The position numbers and the translations under genes were made by a program. Below, piece by piece: positions 54,142 through 63,461 of a stretch of 64,000 nt of DNA; positions within the stretch are counted from its first letter, which is position 1, and each line of letters starts with the position of its first letter. The notes beneath the pieces are model-generated. The model was not told where the DNA came from, ran no database searches, and saw only the letters and a list, made by a program, of their open reading frames with translations. The DNA comes from Gilliamella apis. Its GTDB lineage: Bacteria; Pseudomonadota; Gammaproteobacteria; Enterobacterales; Orbaceae. The stretch is taken from contig NZ_CP132381.1 in assembly GCF_030758615.1 (NCBI RefSeq), forward strand, positions 62,001-126,000. The letters run 5' to 3'.

Positions 54142-54906
54142 ATGACATCAGTTGTACCAATCCAAAATGGAATTAATTTTCGAGACTTAGGTGGCATTAA
54201 AACCAGTGATGGTCGCCAAATTCGTTCAGGAATGTTGTATCGTTCAGGTGAATTCTCTCGCCTTAGTGATGAGGAAAAAAAGTTCTTATCTGATGAGCTT
54301 AATTTACATTATGTATTAGATTATCGTGATCAACTTGAAATCGATCGTAATCCTGATAATCTTTGGAACAATAGCCAATATTTTAATATCCCAGCAAATC
54401 CATTAAGTGATGAAATTACAGCAAGCTTAGTTAGTGATGATATATTCGTACTTAAAAAATATTCGCCGTTGGATTTTATGATTAAACTTTATCAGCTATT
54501 ACCGTTTAATAATCCAGCTTATAAAAAATTAATATCAATATTACTCAATGCGAATGGCAAACCATTAGTACAGCACTGTGCAGTAGGTAAAGATAGAACT
54601 GGTGTCGGCGTCGCCTTAACCCTATTTGCATTAGGTGTCAGCGAAGACGTTGTTATGCAAGATTATTTGCTTACCGAACAATATTTAAATGATTATCGTC
54701 AAGCTGTACTTAGTCAAAATAAAAGTAAATTATCGGCTGAAGAATTTGAAAAACAGAAAATCATTTTTTCAGCTAAGCAAGAGTTCTTAACTGCAGCTAT
54801 CGATGAAATAAAAAAACGCTATAACACAATAGATAATTGGTTACACCAAGAGTATCAATTAGATGATAACAACAGAAAGATCCTTCAAGATATTTATCTA
54901 ATTTAA
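54142..54906 (+). CDS. Protein-tyrosine phosphatase, Tyr_phosphatase_3 family
   Basis: 254 residues. The signature HCAVGKDRTG (C-x5-R P-loop) gives the catalytic cysteine near residue 147. The N-terminal INFRDLGGIKT and YRSGEFSRLS segments are typical of the Listeria LipA / Mycobacterium PtpB-like family, which dephosphorylates phosphotyrosine and sometimes phosphoinositides. No signal peptide is seen, so it is probably cytoplasmic. The substrate is unknown. Divergent from pepB, followed by ftnA about 97 bases later. Confidence 0.87.
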   Translation: MTSVVPIQNGINFRDLGGIKTSDGRQIRSGMLYRSGEFSRLSDEEKKFLSDELNLHYVLDYRDQLEIDRNPDNLWNNSQYFNIPANPLSDEITASLVSDDIFVLKKYSPLDFMIKLYQLLPFNNPAYKKLISILLNANGKPLVQHCAVGKDRTGVGVALTLFALGVSEDVVMQDYLLTEQYLNDYRQAVLSQNKSKLSAEEFEKQKIIFSAKQEFLTAAIDEIKKRYNTIDNWLHQEYQLDDNNRKILQDIYLI

Positions 54907-55003
54907 CTAATATAAGTGTATGAATAACTATCATACACTTATCAATAATCACTTTATCTCAATAAAAAGTGAAATACTAAAAAAGCAATGTGAGGAAAAT
55001 GAA

Positions 55004-55525
55004 ATGTTAACCAACCAAATGGTCAAAAAACTCAATGACCAATTAAATCTAGAATTCTATTCTTCTAACCTTTACCTACAAATGAGCGCATGGTGTGATG
55101 ATCAAAATTTTCCTTCGTTTGGAAAATTTTTAAGAGATCATGCTAGCGAAGAAAGACAACATATGGAACGGTTATTTGATTATGTGTTAGATTGCGGTGC
55201 ATTAGCGCTTATTGGCAAAATTGAAGCACCAGAATCAGAATATAAATCACTGCTTGATGTGTTTAAAGCGGCATATCAACATGAACTTAAAATTACCAAA
55301 GAGATAAATGAGCTTGTTGACTATGCTTTAACCCAAAAAGATTTCTCAACATTTCACTTTTTACAATGGTACGTTGCTGAACAACATGAAGAAGAAAAAC
55401 TTTTTAAAAGCATTGTTGATAAACTGGAATTAGTTGGTGAAAACAAACGAGATTTATTCTTTATGGATAAAGATTTTAATAAAACATTAAGTGAGTCTGG
55501 TTTACTTGCTTCCAGCGCAGAATAA
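55004..55525 (+). CDS. ftnA: Bacterial non-haem ferritin
   Basis: 173 residues from ATG 55004, chosen because GAGGAA lies upstream and homology begins at MLTNQMVKKLNDQLNLEFYSS; a longer in-frame start at 54920 adds 28 non-homologous residues. FtnA forms a 24-subunit shell storing iron. Ferroxidase ligands are in NLEFYSSNLYLQ, ASEERQHMERL and EQHEEEKLF. It fits the iron-handling theme of the window. No Fur box was recognised. Confidence 0.95.
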   Translation: MLTNQMVKKLNDQLNLEFYSSNLYLQMSAWCDDQNFPSFGKFLRDHASEERQHMERLFDYVLDCGALALIGKIEAPESEYKSLLDVFKAAYQHELKITKEINELVDYALTQKDFSTFHFLQWYVAEQHEEEKLFKSIVDKLELVGENKRDLFFMDKDFNKTLSESGLLASSAE

Positions 55526-55578
55526 ATTAATAATATTAATCTGCTGCAACCATCATGGTGTAGCAGATGATTATCCTG

Positions 55579-56196
55579 TTAAGATTGCAAAATAAAATCT
55601 GTAATAGGTTTATTATGATTCACCGCAAGATGAACTGATTCTACTTGCTGATATTGATAATAAAAATCCTGTCCAAATGGCGCACTAATCAGCTGTTTTT
55701 CAACATCTATTTTTACTGATTTTATTTGCCAAACACCTTTCGCATATAATTTAAGTGCAGATTCTTTTAATGTCCAAAGTTGCCAAAATGCCGCTAATGC
55801 ATCCGATTGTTTTAATATCCATTGGTATTCTTCATTAGCAAAATAATTTTTGGCGACACTCAGATAATTTTTACGCTGCCTAGCAACTTCAATATCAATC
55901 CCAACTCTACCATTTAAGGATATGGCAACTGCCACCCAATCTTTACTATGACTGATATTAAAATCAGGCAGGTTATGTTGTAAAAAGCAAGGACGGCTAT
56001 TATCACCAATAATGATGGGTGGCAAACTATCAATATCACAATACTGTTTAAGTAAACTAGCTAAAATTGAACGACAAACTAAAAACTGTTTTTTTCGTGA
56101 ACCACTTAATGACTCAGCATCATTAATGATTTTTGGTGATAATAATGAATAGTTCACTTCTGTCGTATCTAAATGAGCAAGTTGAGCAATTAACAT
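55579..56196 (-). CDS. acpT: 4'-phosphopantetheinyl transferase (AcpT/Sfp type)
   Basis: 205 residues. Transfers phosphopantetheine from CoA to carrier proteins. The family motifs are GRVGIDIEVAR (metal-binding aspartate and glutamate) and FWQLWTLKESALKLYAKGVW. No polyketide or peptide synthetase genes are near, so it may serve a carrier elsewhere or back up AcpS. It is divergent from metC and convergent with ftnA; an imperfect hairpin near 55543-55570 may terminate both. Confidence 0.82.
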   Translation of the reverse strand: MLIAQLAHLDTTEVNYSLLSPKIINDAESLSGSRKKQFLVCRSILASLLKQYCDIDSLPPIIIGDNSRPCFLQHNLPDFNISHSKDWVAVAISLNGRVGIDIEVARQRKNYLSVAKNYFANEEYQWILKQSDALAAFWQLWTLKESALKLYAKGVWQIKSVKIDVEKQLISAPFGQDFYYQYQQVESVHLAVNHNKPITDFILQS

Positions 56197-56294
56197 TTTA
56201 TGTAAGCCAATTTAAACAAAAATTATTTTTTACTATTTTAACAGCATGCTATGCTAACTGTTATCGAAATTTATCGGTTCACTAAGGATGCATC

Positions 56295-57513
56295 ATGTCA
56301 TTACAAACAAAATTAGTTCATGCTGGTCGAAAAAAACGTTATACCCAAGGTGCTGTTAACTCCGTTATTCAGAGAGCATCATCGCTTGTTTTTGATTCAT
56401 TAGAAGCGAAAAAAGACGCGATGGAAAATCGAGCCAAAGGCGGATTATTTTATGGTCGACGCGGTACCTTGACTCATTTTGCCTTACAAGATGCCATGGT
56501 CGAAATTGAAGGTGGCGCAGGTTGTTATCTTTATCCTTGTGGTGCAGCGGCAATTGCGAATGCTATCTTAGCTTTTGTCAAATCAGGTGATCATATTTTG
56601 GTTTCAGAAGCCAGTTACGAGCCAACGCAAGAATTTTGCGAACATATATTAAAAGATTTTGGTGTGGAAACCGATTATTTTTCACCCTTGATTGGTCGCT
56701 ATATTACTAATCATATTAAACCCAATACCAAAGTAGTATTTCTTGAATCACCAAGCTTCAATCACTATGGAACTGCATGATGTGCCAGCCATAGTTAAAG
56801 CTATTCGCAGTGTTAATCCAGAAATTGTCATTATGATGGATAATACTTGGGCTGCTGGTGTTTTATTTAAAGCATTAGAGCATGATGTTGATATCTCTAT
56901 TCAAGCCGGTACTAAATATTTAATTGGTCACTCTGATGCTATGTTAGGTACTGCGGTTGCTAATCAACGATGTTGGGATCAATTACGTGAACGTTCTTAT
57001 TTAATGGGACAAATGTGTGATGCTGATACCGCTTATATGGCAGCACGAGGATTAAGAACCTTAGCGGTCAGGTTAAAACAACATCACGAAAGTGGACTAA
57101 AAGTGGCTAACTGGTTAGCAAATCACCCTAAAGTTGCCACGGTTAACCATCCTGCATTAGCAAGCTGTAAAGGGCATGAATTTTTTAAACGTGATTTTAG
57201 TGGCGCTAGTGGCCTATTTTCGTTTGTACTTAAAGATCATTTGAGCGAAGTGCAATTATCTGATTTTTTAGATAATATGACTCACTTCTCGATGGCTTAT
57301 TCATGGGGTGGATTCGAATCATTGATTTTAGCCAATCAACCTGAAGATCTTGCGAAAATACGTCCAGTATCCGGTGTGGATTTCACAGGTACATTAATTC
57401 GATTACATATTGGCCTTGAAGATCCCGATGATTTAATCGCCGATCTTGCTGCTGGCCTAGATCGAATCAATCTACACAAAAATAAGGTTAATGCGTTACA
57501 AAGCTTAGTATAA
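56295..57513 (+). CDS. metC: Cystathionine beta-lyase, frameshifted as given
   Basis: A PLP enzyme that makes homocysteine from cystathionine. It opens [25 protein letters not shown] contacts are in [17 protein letters not shown], and the PLP lysine is in [15 protein letters not shown]. The frame breaks in [20 protein letters not shown] because CCAAGCTTCAATC has one T too many (56757-56758). Removing it gives 405 residues against 395 in E. coli. No MetJ-like box is seen upstream. The single homopolymer indel suggests a sequencing error rather than gene loss. Confidence 0.92.
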
Positions 57514-57524
57514 ATGGATAGCAC

Positions 57525-58829
57525 ATGAGCCATCAAAGCCAAACCCAAATAGACAATATTGTTGAGCAAACTATTTTACAACATCTAAACGGTCGGCAAT
57601 CGTTATTGGTTGCCTTTAGTGGTGGTGTCGATTCAACCGTATTAATGCAAGCATTAGTCACCTTAAAGCAACGGCTACAAAATTTACAACTAAGAGCAAT
57701 TTATATTCACCACGGTTTAAGTAAAAATGCCGATAATTGGGCTGAACATTGCCTGAGACAATGCCAAACGTGGCAAGTGCCATTGATTATTGAAAAAGTA
57801 AAACTTAATCGTAGTTCTGGCAATATTGAAGAACAGGCCAGAGAAGCCCGTTATCAAGCCATTTATCAACATTTAAAAAGTGATGAGTTGTTATGTACGG
57901 CACAACATCTTGACGACCAATGTGAAACTTTCTTCCTAGCCTTAAAACGTGGTAGTGGCCCAACAGGCTTATCCGCTATGCCTCTGGAAAATGGCCAACA
58001 TCTTAGACCATTATTAACGATCTCTCGCCAAGAAATTGAACAATATGCCAATCAACATCTATTAAGTTGGATTGAAGATGAAAGTAATCAAGACGACCAT
58101 TATGATCGTAATTTTTTACGCTTAAAGGTAATGCCAATACTTAATCAACGTTGGCCACATTTTTCACAAATGGTGGCTCGTAGTGCTGAATTATGTCAAC
58201 AGCAAGAAGCTTTAATTCATGAGCTGTTATTGGCTGAATTTGAGCAAATTATTGGTAATGCTAAACAACTCAATATTCAACCTTTACGGGATTATTCTCA
58301 ATACAAACGTAATGCAATATTGCGAATGTGGTTTAGAGAGCAACATATCGGCATGCCAAGTCAAAAGCAACTGTCGTTAATTTGGCAAACCGTTATTCAA
58401 GCTAAAGAAGATGCCAATCCACAATTTATTTTGCATAATCGACAGATTCGCCGCTATCAAAACCAACTCTATTTATTACCTTTATATCAAGATATTGAAC
58501 AGCAAATCCTGCCGTGGGATTTAGCTACGTCACTCACTTTGCCTGATAATTTAGGCCATTTACAGCCTAATTATCAAACTGAACTAACCTGCCGTTTACC
58601 ACAAAAAGATGAAACGGTTTCGGTGCGTTTTCATGCGCAAGGTCAATTTCAAATTGTGCAGCGCCAAGGATCACGATCAATAAAAAAATTATGGCAAGAA
58701 CACCATATTCCACCATGGATGCGCACTCGTATTCCATTAATTTACTATAATGAGCAATTGATTACTGCCGTTGGGGTATTTGTTACTGAGCAAGGTAAAG
58801 GATCACAAGTTGGTTTTAATCTAAAATAA
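57525..58829 (+). CDS. tilS: tRNA(Ile)-lysidine synthetase
   Basis: 434 residues (E. coli 432). It converts C34 of the CAU-anticodon tRNAIle to lysidine, essential for AUA decoding, which matters in an AT-rich genome. The PP-loop ATPase motif SGGVDS is at about residues 31-36, AQHLDDQCETF follows, and the C-terminal lysidine domain has SIKKLWQEHHIPPWMRTRIPLIY. It starts 11 bases after metC and is probably cotranscribed. Confidence 0.96.
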   Translation: MSHQSQTQIDNIVEQTILQHLNGRQSLLVAFSGGVDSTVLMQALVTLKQRLQNLQLRAIYIHHGLSKNADNWAEHCLRQCQTWQVPLIIEKVKLNRSSGNIEEQAREARYQAIYQHLKSDELLCTAQHLDDQCETFFLALKRGSGPTGLSAMPLENGQHLRPLLTISRQEIEQYANQHLLSWIEDESNQDDHYDRNFLRLKVMPILNQRWPHFSQMVARSAELCQQQEALIHELLLAEFEQIIGNAKQLNIQPLRDYSQYKRNAILRMWFREQHIGMPSQKQLSLIWQTVIQAKEDANPQFILHNRQIRRYQNQLYLLPLYQDIEQQILPWDLATSLTLPDNLGHLQPNYQTELTCRLPQKDETVSVRFHAQGQFQIVQRQGSRSIKKLWQEHHIPPWMRTRIPLIYYNEQLITAVGVFVTEQGKGSQVGFNLK

Positions 58830-59151
58830 ATCATAAAAATAAAATGTGCTTGAGTCTAATTGACACGAAATCGAATTCAATCCAATCATACTAACCTGAA
58901 TTGGATTATATAATTAAGTAACCTCATACATAACAGAGCTATCGTTCTTCATGGCTAAACAGCATACACTTTACACTAACAAATTAAATGGAACTGATAA
59001 TAGAAAAATAATGTTAAATTACATAAGTATAACTCTTAATAGGAAACCAACTAAACATCGTCAAAATAAATTCATTTAGCATATTTATTATGCTTACAAA
59101 AAAACATATACTATTAGGTGAAATAATAATCAATCAAGAGTTAAGACAAAA
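58830..59151 (+). other. Intergenic gap after tilS with a hairpin
   Basis: AATCCAAT (58879-58886) and ATTGGATT (58900-58907) form an 8-bp stem with a 13-base loop, a possible weak terminator for metC-tilS. TATACT at 59107-59112 could be the -10 of the next gene, with no clear -35. A 42-codon open frame at 58951-59079 lacks a ribosome site. Otherwise nothing recognised. Confidence 0.5.
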
Positions 59152-60321
59152 ATGAAAGTTAGTTGTTTTTCTGCAAATGTTGGACAAGCAATCAATAAAG
59201 TGAATCAATATGCGATAGATAAAAAACATATAGTTGGATCTGTTGTTATGGTTGCTAAAGAGGGACAAATAATCTATCAACAAGCATCCGGCTATGCTGA
59301 TAAAGAACAAAAATCAACCATGCAAGTTGACTCACAATTTTTGCTTTCATCCGTTACCAAACCGATAGTTAGTGCAGCCGCATTATGTTTAGCAGAAAAA
59401 GGGCTACTAAAATTGGATTCGCCTGTTACTGATTATCTACCTTATTTCACTCCAAAACTAGAAAATGGCCAGCAACCAGTTATTACTTTGCATCACTTAT
59501 TAACCCATAGTGCGGGACTAAAATATCGTTTTTGCGAACCTCATGGTGAAGGCATTTATAATACATTACAGATTTCAGACGGCTTTGATCAAATAGCAAC
59601 TGATTTAGATGAAAATCTTCATCGATTATCAAAAGCTCCTCTTCTTTTTGCTCCTGGAACAAATTGGTGTTATTCATTGGCATTAGATGTCCTAGGTGGA
59701 GTATTAACTGCTGTCACTCAACAACCATTAGAAGAAATAATAAAAACTACCATAACGATTCCTTTGAATATGGCAAAAACCGGCTTTACCATACCAGATA
59801 ATAATCAATTAGTTACTCACTATTATAATGCTTTACCGGAACCATTACCTATGCCAAGCCCTTATTTTATGCAATTAGATGAATCATCGAATAACGGGAT
59901 TGTTTCTTATGATCCTAAACGCATATTTAATCATAAAGCCTATCATTCAGGTGGGGCTGGTATGGTTGGTACTGCCCCTGATTTTATGCAATTTCTGTTA
60001 TCATTAACTTCAATAAATACTGATTTAAGTAACAATAAACTAATGGATACAATGGCGAAGTGTTATATAAGTAGTGAATATGGTACAAAAGGGCCAGGAT
60101 GGGGATTCGGTTATGGTGGTGCGGTGCTTGATGACCCGATCTTAGCGCAAACACCACAGAGTAAAGGAACTATTCAATGGGGCGGTGTGTATGGTCATAA
60201 TTGGTTTTATGATCCTCAACAAGAATTAGCTGTAGTCATTTTGACTAATACCGCAATTGAAGGAATGTTGGGACACTATCCAGTAAAAATTAGAGATGCT
60301 ATTTATCATTGTTTAGCATGA
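59152..60321 (+). CDS. Serine hydrolase of the beta-lactamase/class C esterase family
   Basis: 389 residues without a signal peptide. The SxxK motif is SVTK at residues 67-70; the second motif is Tyr-Ser-Leu (WCYSLALDVLG) instead of Tyr-x-Asn. GGAGMVGTAPDFMQFL and a late WGGVYGHNWFYDP resemble EstB-like esterases more than true AmpC enzymes, whose KTG box is missing. A cytoplasmic esterase or amide hydrolase is likelier than an antibiotic beta-lactamase. It stands alone, and the substrate is unknown. Confidence 0.8.
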   Translation: MKVSCFSANVGQAINKVNQYAIDKKHIVGSVVMVAKEGQIIYQQASGYADKEQKSTMQVDSQFLLSSVTKPIVSAAALCLAEKGLLKLDSPVTDYLPYFTPKLENGQQPVITLHHLLTHSAGLKYRFCEPHGEGIYNTLQISDGFDQIATDLDENLHRLSKAPLLFAPGTNWCYSLALDVLGGVLTAVTQQPLEEIIKTTITIPLNMAKTGFTIPDNNQLVTHYYNALPEPLPMPSPYFMQLDESSNNGIVSYDPKRIFNHKAYHSGGAGMVGTAPDFMQFLLSLTSINTDLSNNKLMDTMAKCYISSEYGTKGPGWGFGYGGAVLDDPILAQTPQSKGTIQWGGVYGHNWFYDPQQELAVVILTNTAIEGMLGHYPVKIRDAIYHCLA

Positions 60322-60647
60322 TGCTATTCCGATAGGAAAATTTTGCCGGTTTTTGGCTTTAATTTATCTGAAAATGCCGATTGAAAAAACACCCTATAAG
60401 ATGGTGCTTTTTCAATCAAGTATTTGAATCTTCGCATAGTGAAATATTTATACTTATCCAATTAATCGTTTTTTCAATTAGTTTCATTCTGATTTATATT
60501 ATATTCACCACTAATCTACTATAGATATTACCCTTATTAGATCCGAGCGATAAAAAGGATCCAAAATCGATTAATTTGGGACAATATTTGCATTAATTAC
60601 TTGATCTAAAATTAATTTATTACCATAAAGCATTTGTTCAAAATAAA
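60322..60647. other. Gap between convergent serine hydrolase and copA
   Basis: Contains the bidirectional terminator at 60379-60417. The remaining bases (60420-60647) are AT-rich with no open frame, repeat or RNA-like structure that I recognise. Confidence 0.6.
60379..60417. terminator. Bidirectional terminator between serine hydrolase and copA
   Basis: GATTGAAAAA and CACC pair with GGTG and TTTTTCAATC (one mismatch between the two helices), loop CTATAAGAT. The A-run and T-run in the outer stem give a U-rich 3' side on both strands. Confidence 0.82.
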
Positions 60648-62849
60648 TTATTTTGACCGAGAACGTGCTTGCCAACGTTTTAACAATAAAGCATTAGTCA
60701 CTACACTTACACTGCTAAGTGCCATAGCAGCGCCGGCTATCATTGGATTTAAGAAGCCGAAGGCAGCAAGAGGAATGCCAATTAAATTATAGAAAAAAGC
60801 CCAAAATAAATTTTGCTTAATTTTATTATAGGTTCGGCGAGAGATATCAATAGCATCGGCAATTAAAAATAGATTGCCACGCATCAACGTTATACTTGCT
60901 GCATGCATCGCGACATCAGTCCCTGTTCCCATAGCAATACCAATATCAGCAGCTGCTAACGCAGGTGCATCATTAATACCATCACCAACCATTGCCACTT
61001 TATGATTGCTATTACTACTTTTAATATTTTGGTCTTCTTTTTGTAATTGATAAATATAATTGGCTTTATCTTGCGGTAAAACATCAGCAATAACTTTATC
61101 TAAACTTAATTGTTGCCCTACATAATTAGCGGCTTGTTGATTATCACCAGTTAACATAACTGTATTTACGTTTAATTTATGTAATGCATTAATGGCATTT
61201 TTTGCTTCTGGTTTAATTACATCAGCAAAACCAAATAAAGCTAATATCACAACACCATTTTCTGATTGCTGTTTAGCTAAAAATGAGATTGTATAGCCTT
61301 TTTGGGTAAGTTCATTAATTTTATCCTGCATATCCACAAAATAAGCATTTAACGATTTCATCCAACGTAAACTGCCTAAATAAAACTGATGATTATCAAT
61401 CGTTGCCATTACACCTGAACCAGCAACCGAAGTAATATTCTGAGCATAGTTATACGATTTAGCCTTAGCTAAAGTTGCTTTTGCTAATGGGTGTTCACTA
61501 CCTGCTTGCATCGATGCAGCAAGTGAAACAATTTCATCGGCTGTTTCAGTGCCCATCACATCTAATTCAACTAACTCTGGTTTACCCACCGTTAATGTGC
61601 CTGTTTTATCAAACGCTACCGTATTAACATTATGTAAAGTTTCAAGTGCCTCAGCATCTTTAATTAAGATACCATGGCGAGCAGCAACACCCGTACCAAC
61701 CATTATCGCCGTTGGTGTCGCCAGTCCCAATGCACATGGGCAAGCAATGACTAACACAGCAACGGCATGTAGCAAAGCTTGTTGCCAATCTTGAGAAATA
61801 AAGCCCCATGCAAGTAGAGTAATCAGAGCAATGATTAAAATTACAGGAACAAAAATAGCACTTATTCGATCGACAATACGTTGAATGGGCGCTTTTTTAG
61901 CTTGAGCAGATTCGACCATAGCGATAATCTTAGACAAAGTCGAATCAGCTTGTACCGCTGTTGTTTTTACTATCAATAATCCTTCACCATTAATAGTGCC
62001 GCCGGTTACCACACTATTGGGGGTTTTATTAACGGGAAAACTTTCTCCTGTCAACATAGATTCATCACAACTTGATGCGCCTTCAATAACAACACCATCA
62101 ACAGGAACTCGCTCACCGGGTTTAATCACAACCACATCATCAACCTTAACTTGACTTATCGGTAAACTCACTTCTTGGTCGCCTTGTCGAACTAACGCAA
62201 CTTCAGGGCGAAGTGCAGAAAGTGCCTCAATCGCTTGAGTCGTTTGATGTTTGGCTCTTGACTCTAACCATTTACCAATTAAGATTAATGTAATAATAAC
62301 AACCGACGACTCAAAATAAAGATGATCATCATTACCGATGATAAGTTGATAAAGCGACAATCCATAAGCAGCACTGGTACCAATAGCAACTAGCAAATCC
62401 ATATTTCCTGATAATGCTTTGGCGGCATTAAAACCACTTCGATAAAATTTAGCGCCAAGACCAAATTGCACAATCGAAGCAATCACTAATTGCAACCAAG
62501 CGGGCATCATCCAATGAATAGCAAACGGTTCAAGTAACATCGGCAACACAAAAGGAATCGCTAAGATAACAGAGATAATAATCGGCCAAATTGATGCTTG
62601 TTTACTCATATCTTGGGCATGAATTTCTGGTTCAGTAATCTTTACGGCGTGGTAACCAGCTTTATCGACTGCTGCCATTAAGGCTTCTAATTGCACATTA
62701 GTATTGGTTTCAACTGTTGCCTTTTCGGTCGCAAGGTTAACACTAACATTAATCACGCCATCAATCTTTTTTAATGCTTTTTCAACACGACTAACGCATG
62801 ATGCGCAACTCATCTCTTCCACAAAAAAATTATATTCGATGGTTTTCAT
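60648..62849 (-). CDS. copA: Cu(I)-exporting P1B-type ATPase
   Basis: 733 residues. One N-terminal heavy-metal-associated domain (E. coli CopA has two) with MSCASC at residues 13-18. Eight predicted membrane helices include the CPC motif (ACPCALGLATPTA). The actuator has MLTGES, phosphorylation DKTGTLTVG, nucleotide-binding EHPLAKA, and hinge MVGDGINDAPALA. It pumps copper from cytoplasm to periplasm. AAGGGAAAC lies upstream of the ATG; a promoter TTGTTA-N16-TAAAAT is visible in the divergent region shared with the HxlR-family gene, its likely regulator. Confidence 0.94.
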   Translation of the reverse strand: MKTIEYNFFVEEMSCASCVSRVEKALKKIDGVINVSVNLATEKATVETNTNVQLEALMAAVDKAGYHAVKITEPEIHAQDMSKQASIWPIIISVILAIPFVLPMLLEPFAIHWMMPAWLQLVIASIVQFGLGAKFYRSGFNAAKALSGNMDLLVAIGTSAAYGLSLYQLIIGNDDHLYFESSVVIITLILIGKWLESRAKHQTTQAIEALSALRPEVALVRQGDQEVSLPISQVKVDDVVVIKPGERVPVDGVVIEGASSCDESMLTGESFPVNKTPNSVVTGGTINGEGLLIVKTTAVQADSTLSKIIAMVESAQAKKAPIQRIVDRISAIFVPVILIIALITLLAWGFISQDWQQALLHAVAVLVIACPCALGLATPTAIMVGTGVAARHGILIKDAEALETLHNVNTVAFDKTGTLTVGKPELVELDVMGTETADEIVSLAASMQAGSEHPLAKATLAKAKSYNYAQNITSVAGSGVMATIDNHQFYLGSLRWMKSLNAYFVDMQDKINELTQKGYTISFLAKQQSENGVVILALFGFADVIKPEAKNAINALHKLNVNTVMLTGDNQQAANYVGQQLSLDKVIADVLPQDKANYIYQLQKEDQNIKSSNSNHKVAMVGDGINDAPALAAADIGIAMGTGTDVAMHAASITLMRGNLFLIADAIDISRRTYNKIKQNLFWAFFYNLIGIPLAAFGFLNPMIAGAAMALSSVSVVTNALLLKRWQARSRSK

Positions 62850-62969
62850 TTGATGTTTCCCTTGGTTTTTGATGTGATTTATATAGCTATTTTAATATTA
62901 ATTATCCTTTTAACAAGAATGCACTTTTTTGATATATACTACCTAAAAAGATACCATTGAGATAATAAT

Positions 62970-63374
62970 GTGAAAAATAATCCGATTAATACCACTTGTT
63001 GTGGAAAAGAACATCAACCTATCACCTGTTGTCCAGTTGATGCTACAATTAATATGATTGGTGGTAAATATAAATCGCTCATTTTATGGAAACTGATGAC
63101 CGAAACCACCTTAAGATTTTCACAATTACAGAAAGAAATTCCAACTGCTACACCTAAAATGCTAACCCAACAGCTACGTGAACTTGAAGCAAATGGCCTA
63201 ATTCATCGACACGTTTATCCCGTTGTACCACCTAAAGTAGAATATTCTTTAACCAACTTTGGCAAAAGTATCAGGCCTGTTCTCGAATCGATGTATATTT
63301 GGGGTAGTGACTATTTAAACAATCAAGGCTTACAAGTTAATTGTTCCATGACAGCAATAACTGATCCACAATAA
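62970..63374 (+). CDS. HxlR-family winged-helix regulator with cysteine-rich N-terminus
   Basis: 134 residues from a GTG start. The HxlR core is CPVDATINMIGGKYKSLILWKLM, then LRFSQLQKEIPTATPKMLTQQLRELEANGLIHRHVYPVVPPKVEYSLT. Family members usually carry one cysteine before the PVxxT segment; here there are two pairs, Cys10-Cys11 and Cys20-Cys21, with His15 between, and a late cysteine (NCSM). This could bind a thiophilic metal. It is divergent from copA across 120 bases, suggesting copper-responsive control of the pump. That role is inference. Confidence 0.85.
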   Translation: MKNNPINTTCCGKEHQPITCCPVDATINMIGGKYKSLILWKLMTETTLRFSQLQKEIPTATPKMLTQQLRELEANGLIHRHVYPVVPPKVEYSLTNFGKSIRPVLESMYIWGSDYLNNQGLQVNCSMTAITDPQ

Positions 63375-63415
63375 CCAATAGCAAATTTATATTTTTGATA
63401 AAAGATATAAAGACA

Positions 63416-63444
63416 AAATGCAGGGATAAGACAGCCCTGCATTT
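63416..63444. terminator. Terminator between HxlR gene and suhB
   Basis: AAATGCAGGG and CCCTGCATTT form a 10-bp stem with a 9-base loop, between convergent genes. It may serve both directions; U-tracts are short. Confidence 0.75.
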
Positions 63445-63461
63445 AGATAAAGAAAGTAAAA

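Noticed and set aside
38722..56758. AAGCTT (HindIII) hexamer at both the psuK and metC frameshifts, suggesting a cloning scar
   Set aside because: HindIII fill-in would add four bases, not one; the hexamer also occurs in intact genes, and the other three indels lack it.
58951..59079. 42-codon open frame in the gap after tilS
   Set aside because: No ribosome site, no recognisable protein pattern, and of a length expected by chance.
59152..60321. Antibiotic beta-lactamase (AmpC)
   Set aside because: No signal peptide, Tyr-x-Asn replaced by Tyr-Ser-Leu, and no KTG box; EstB-like esterase fits better.
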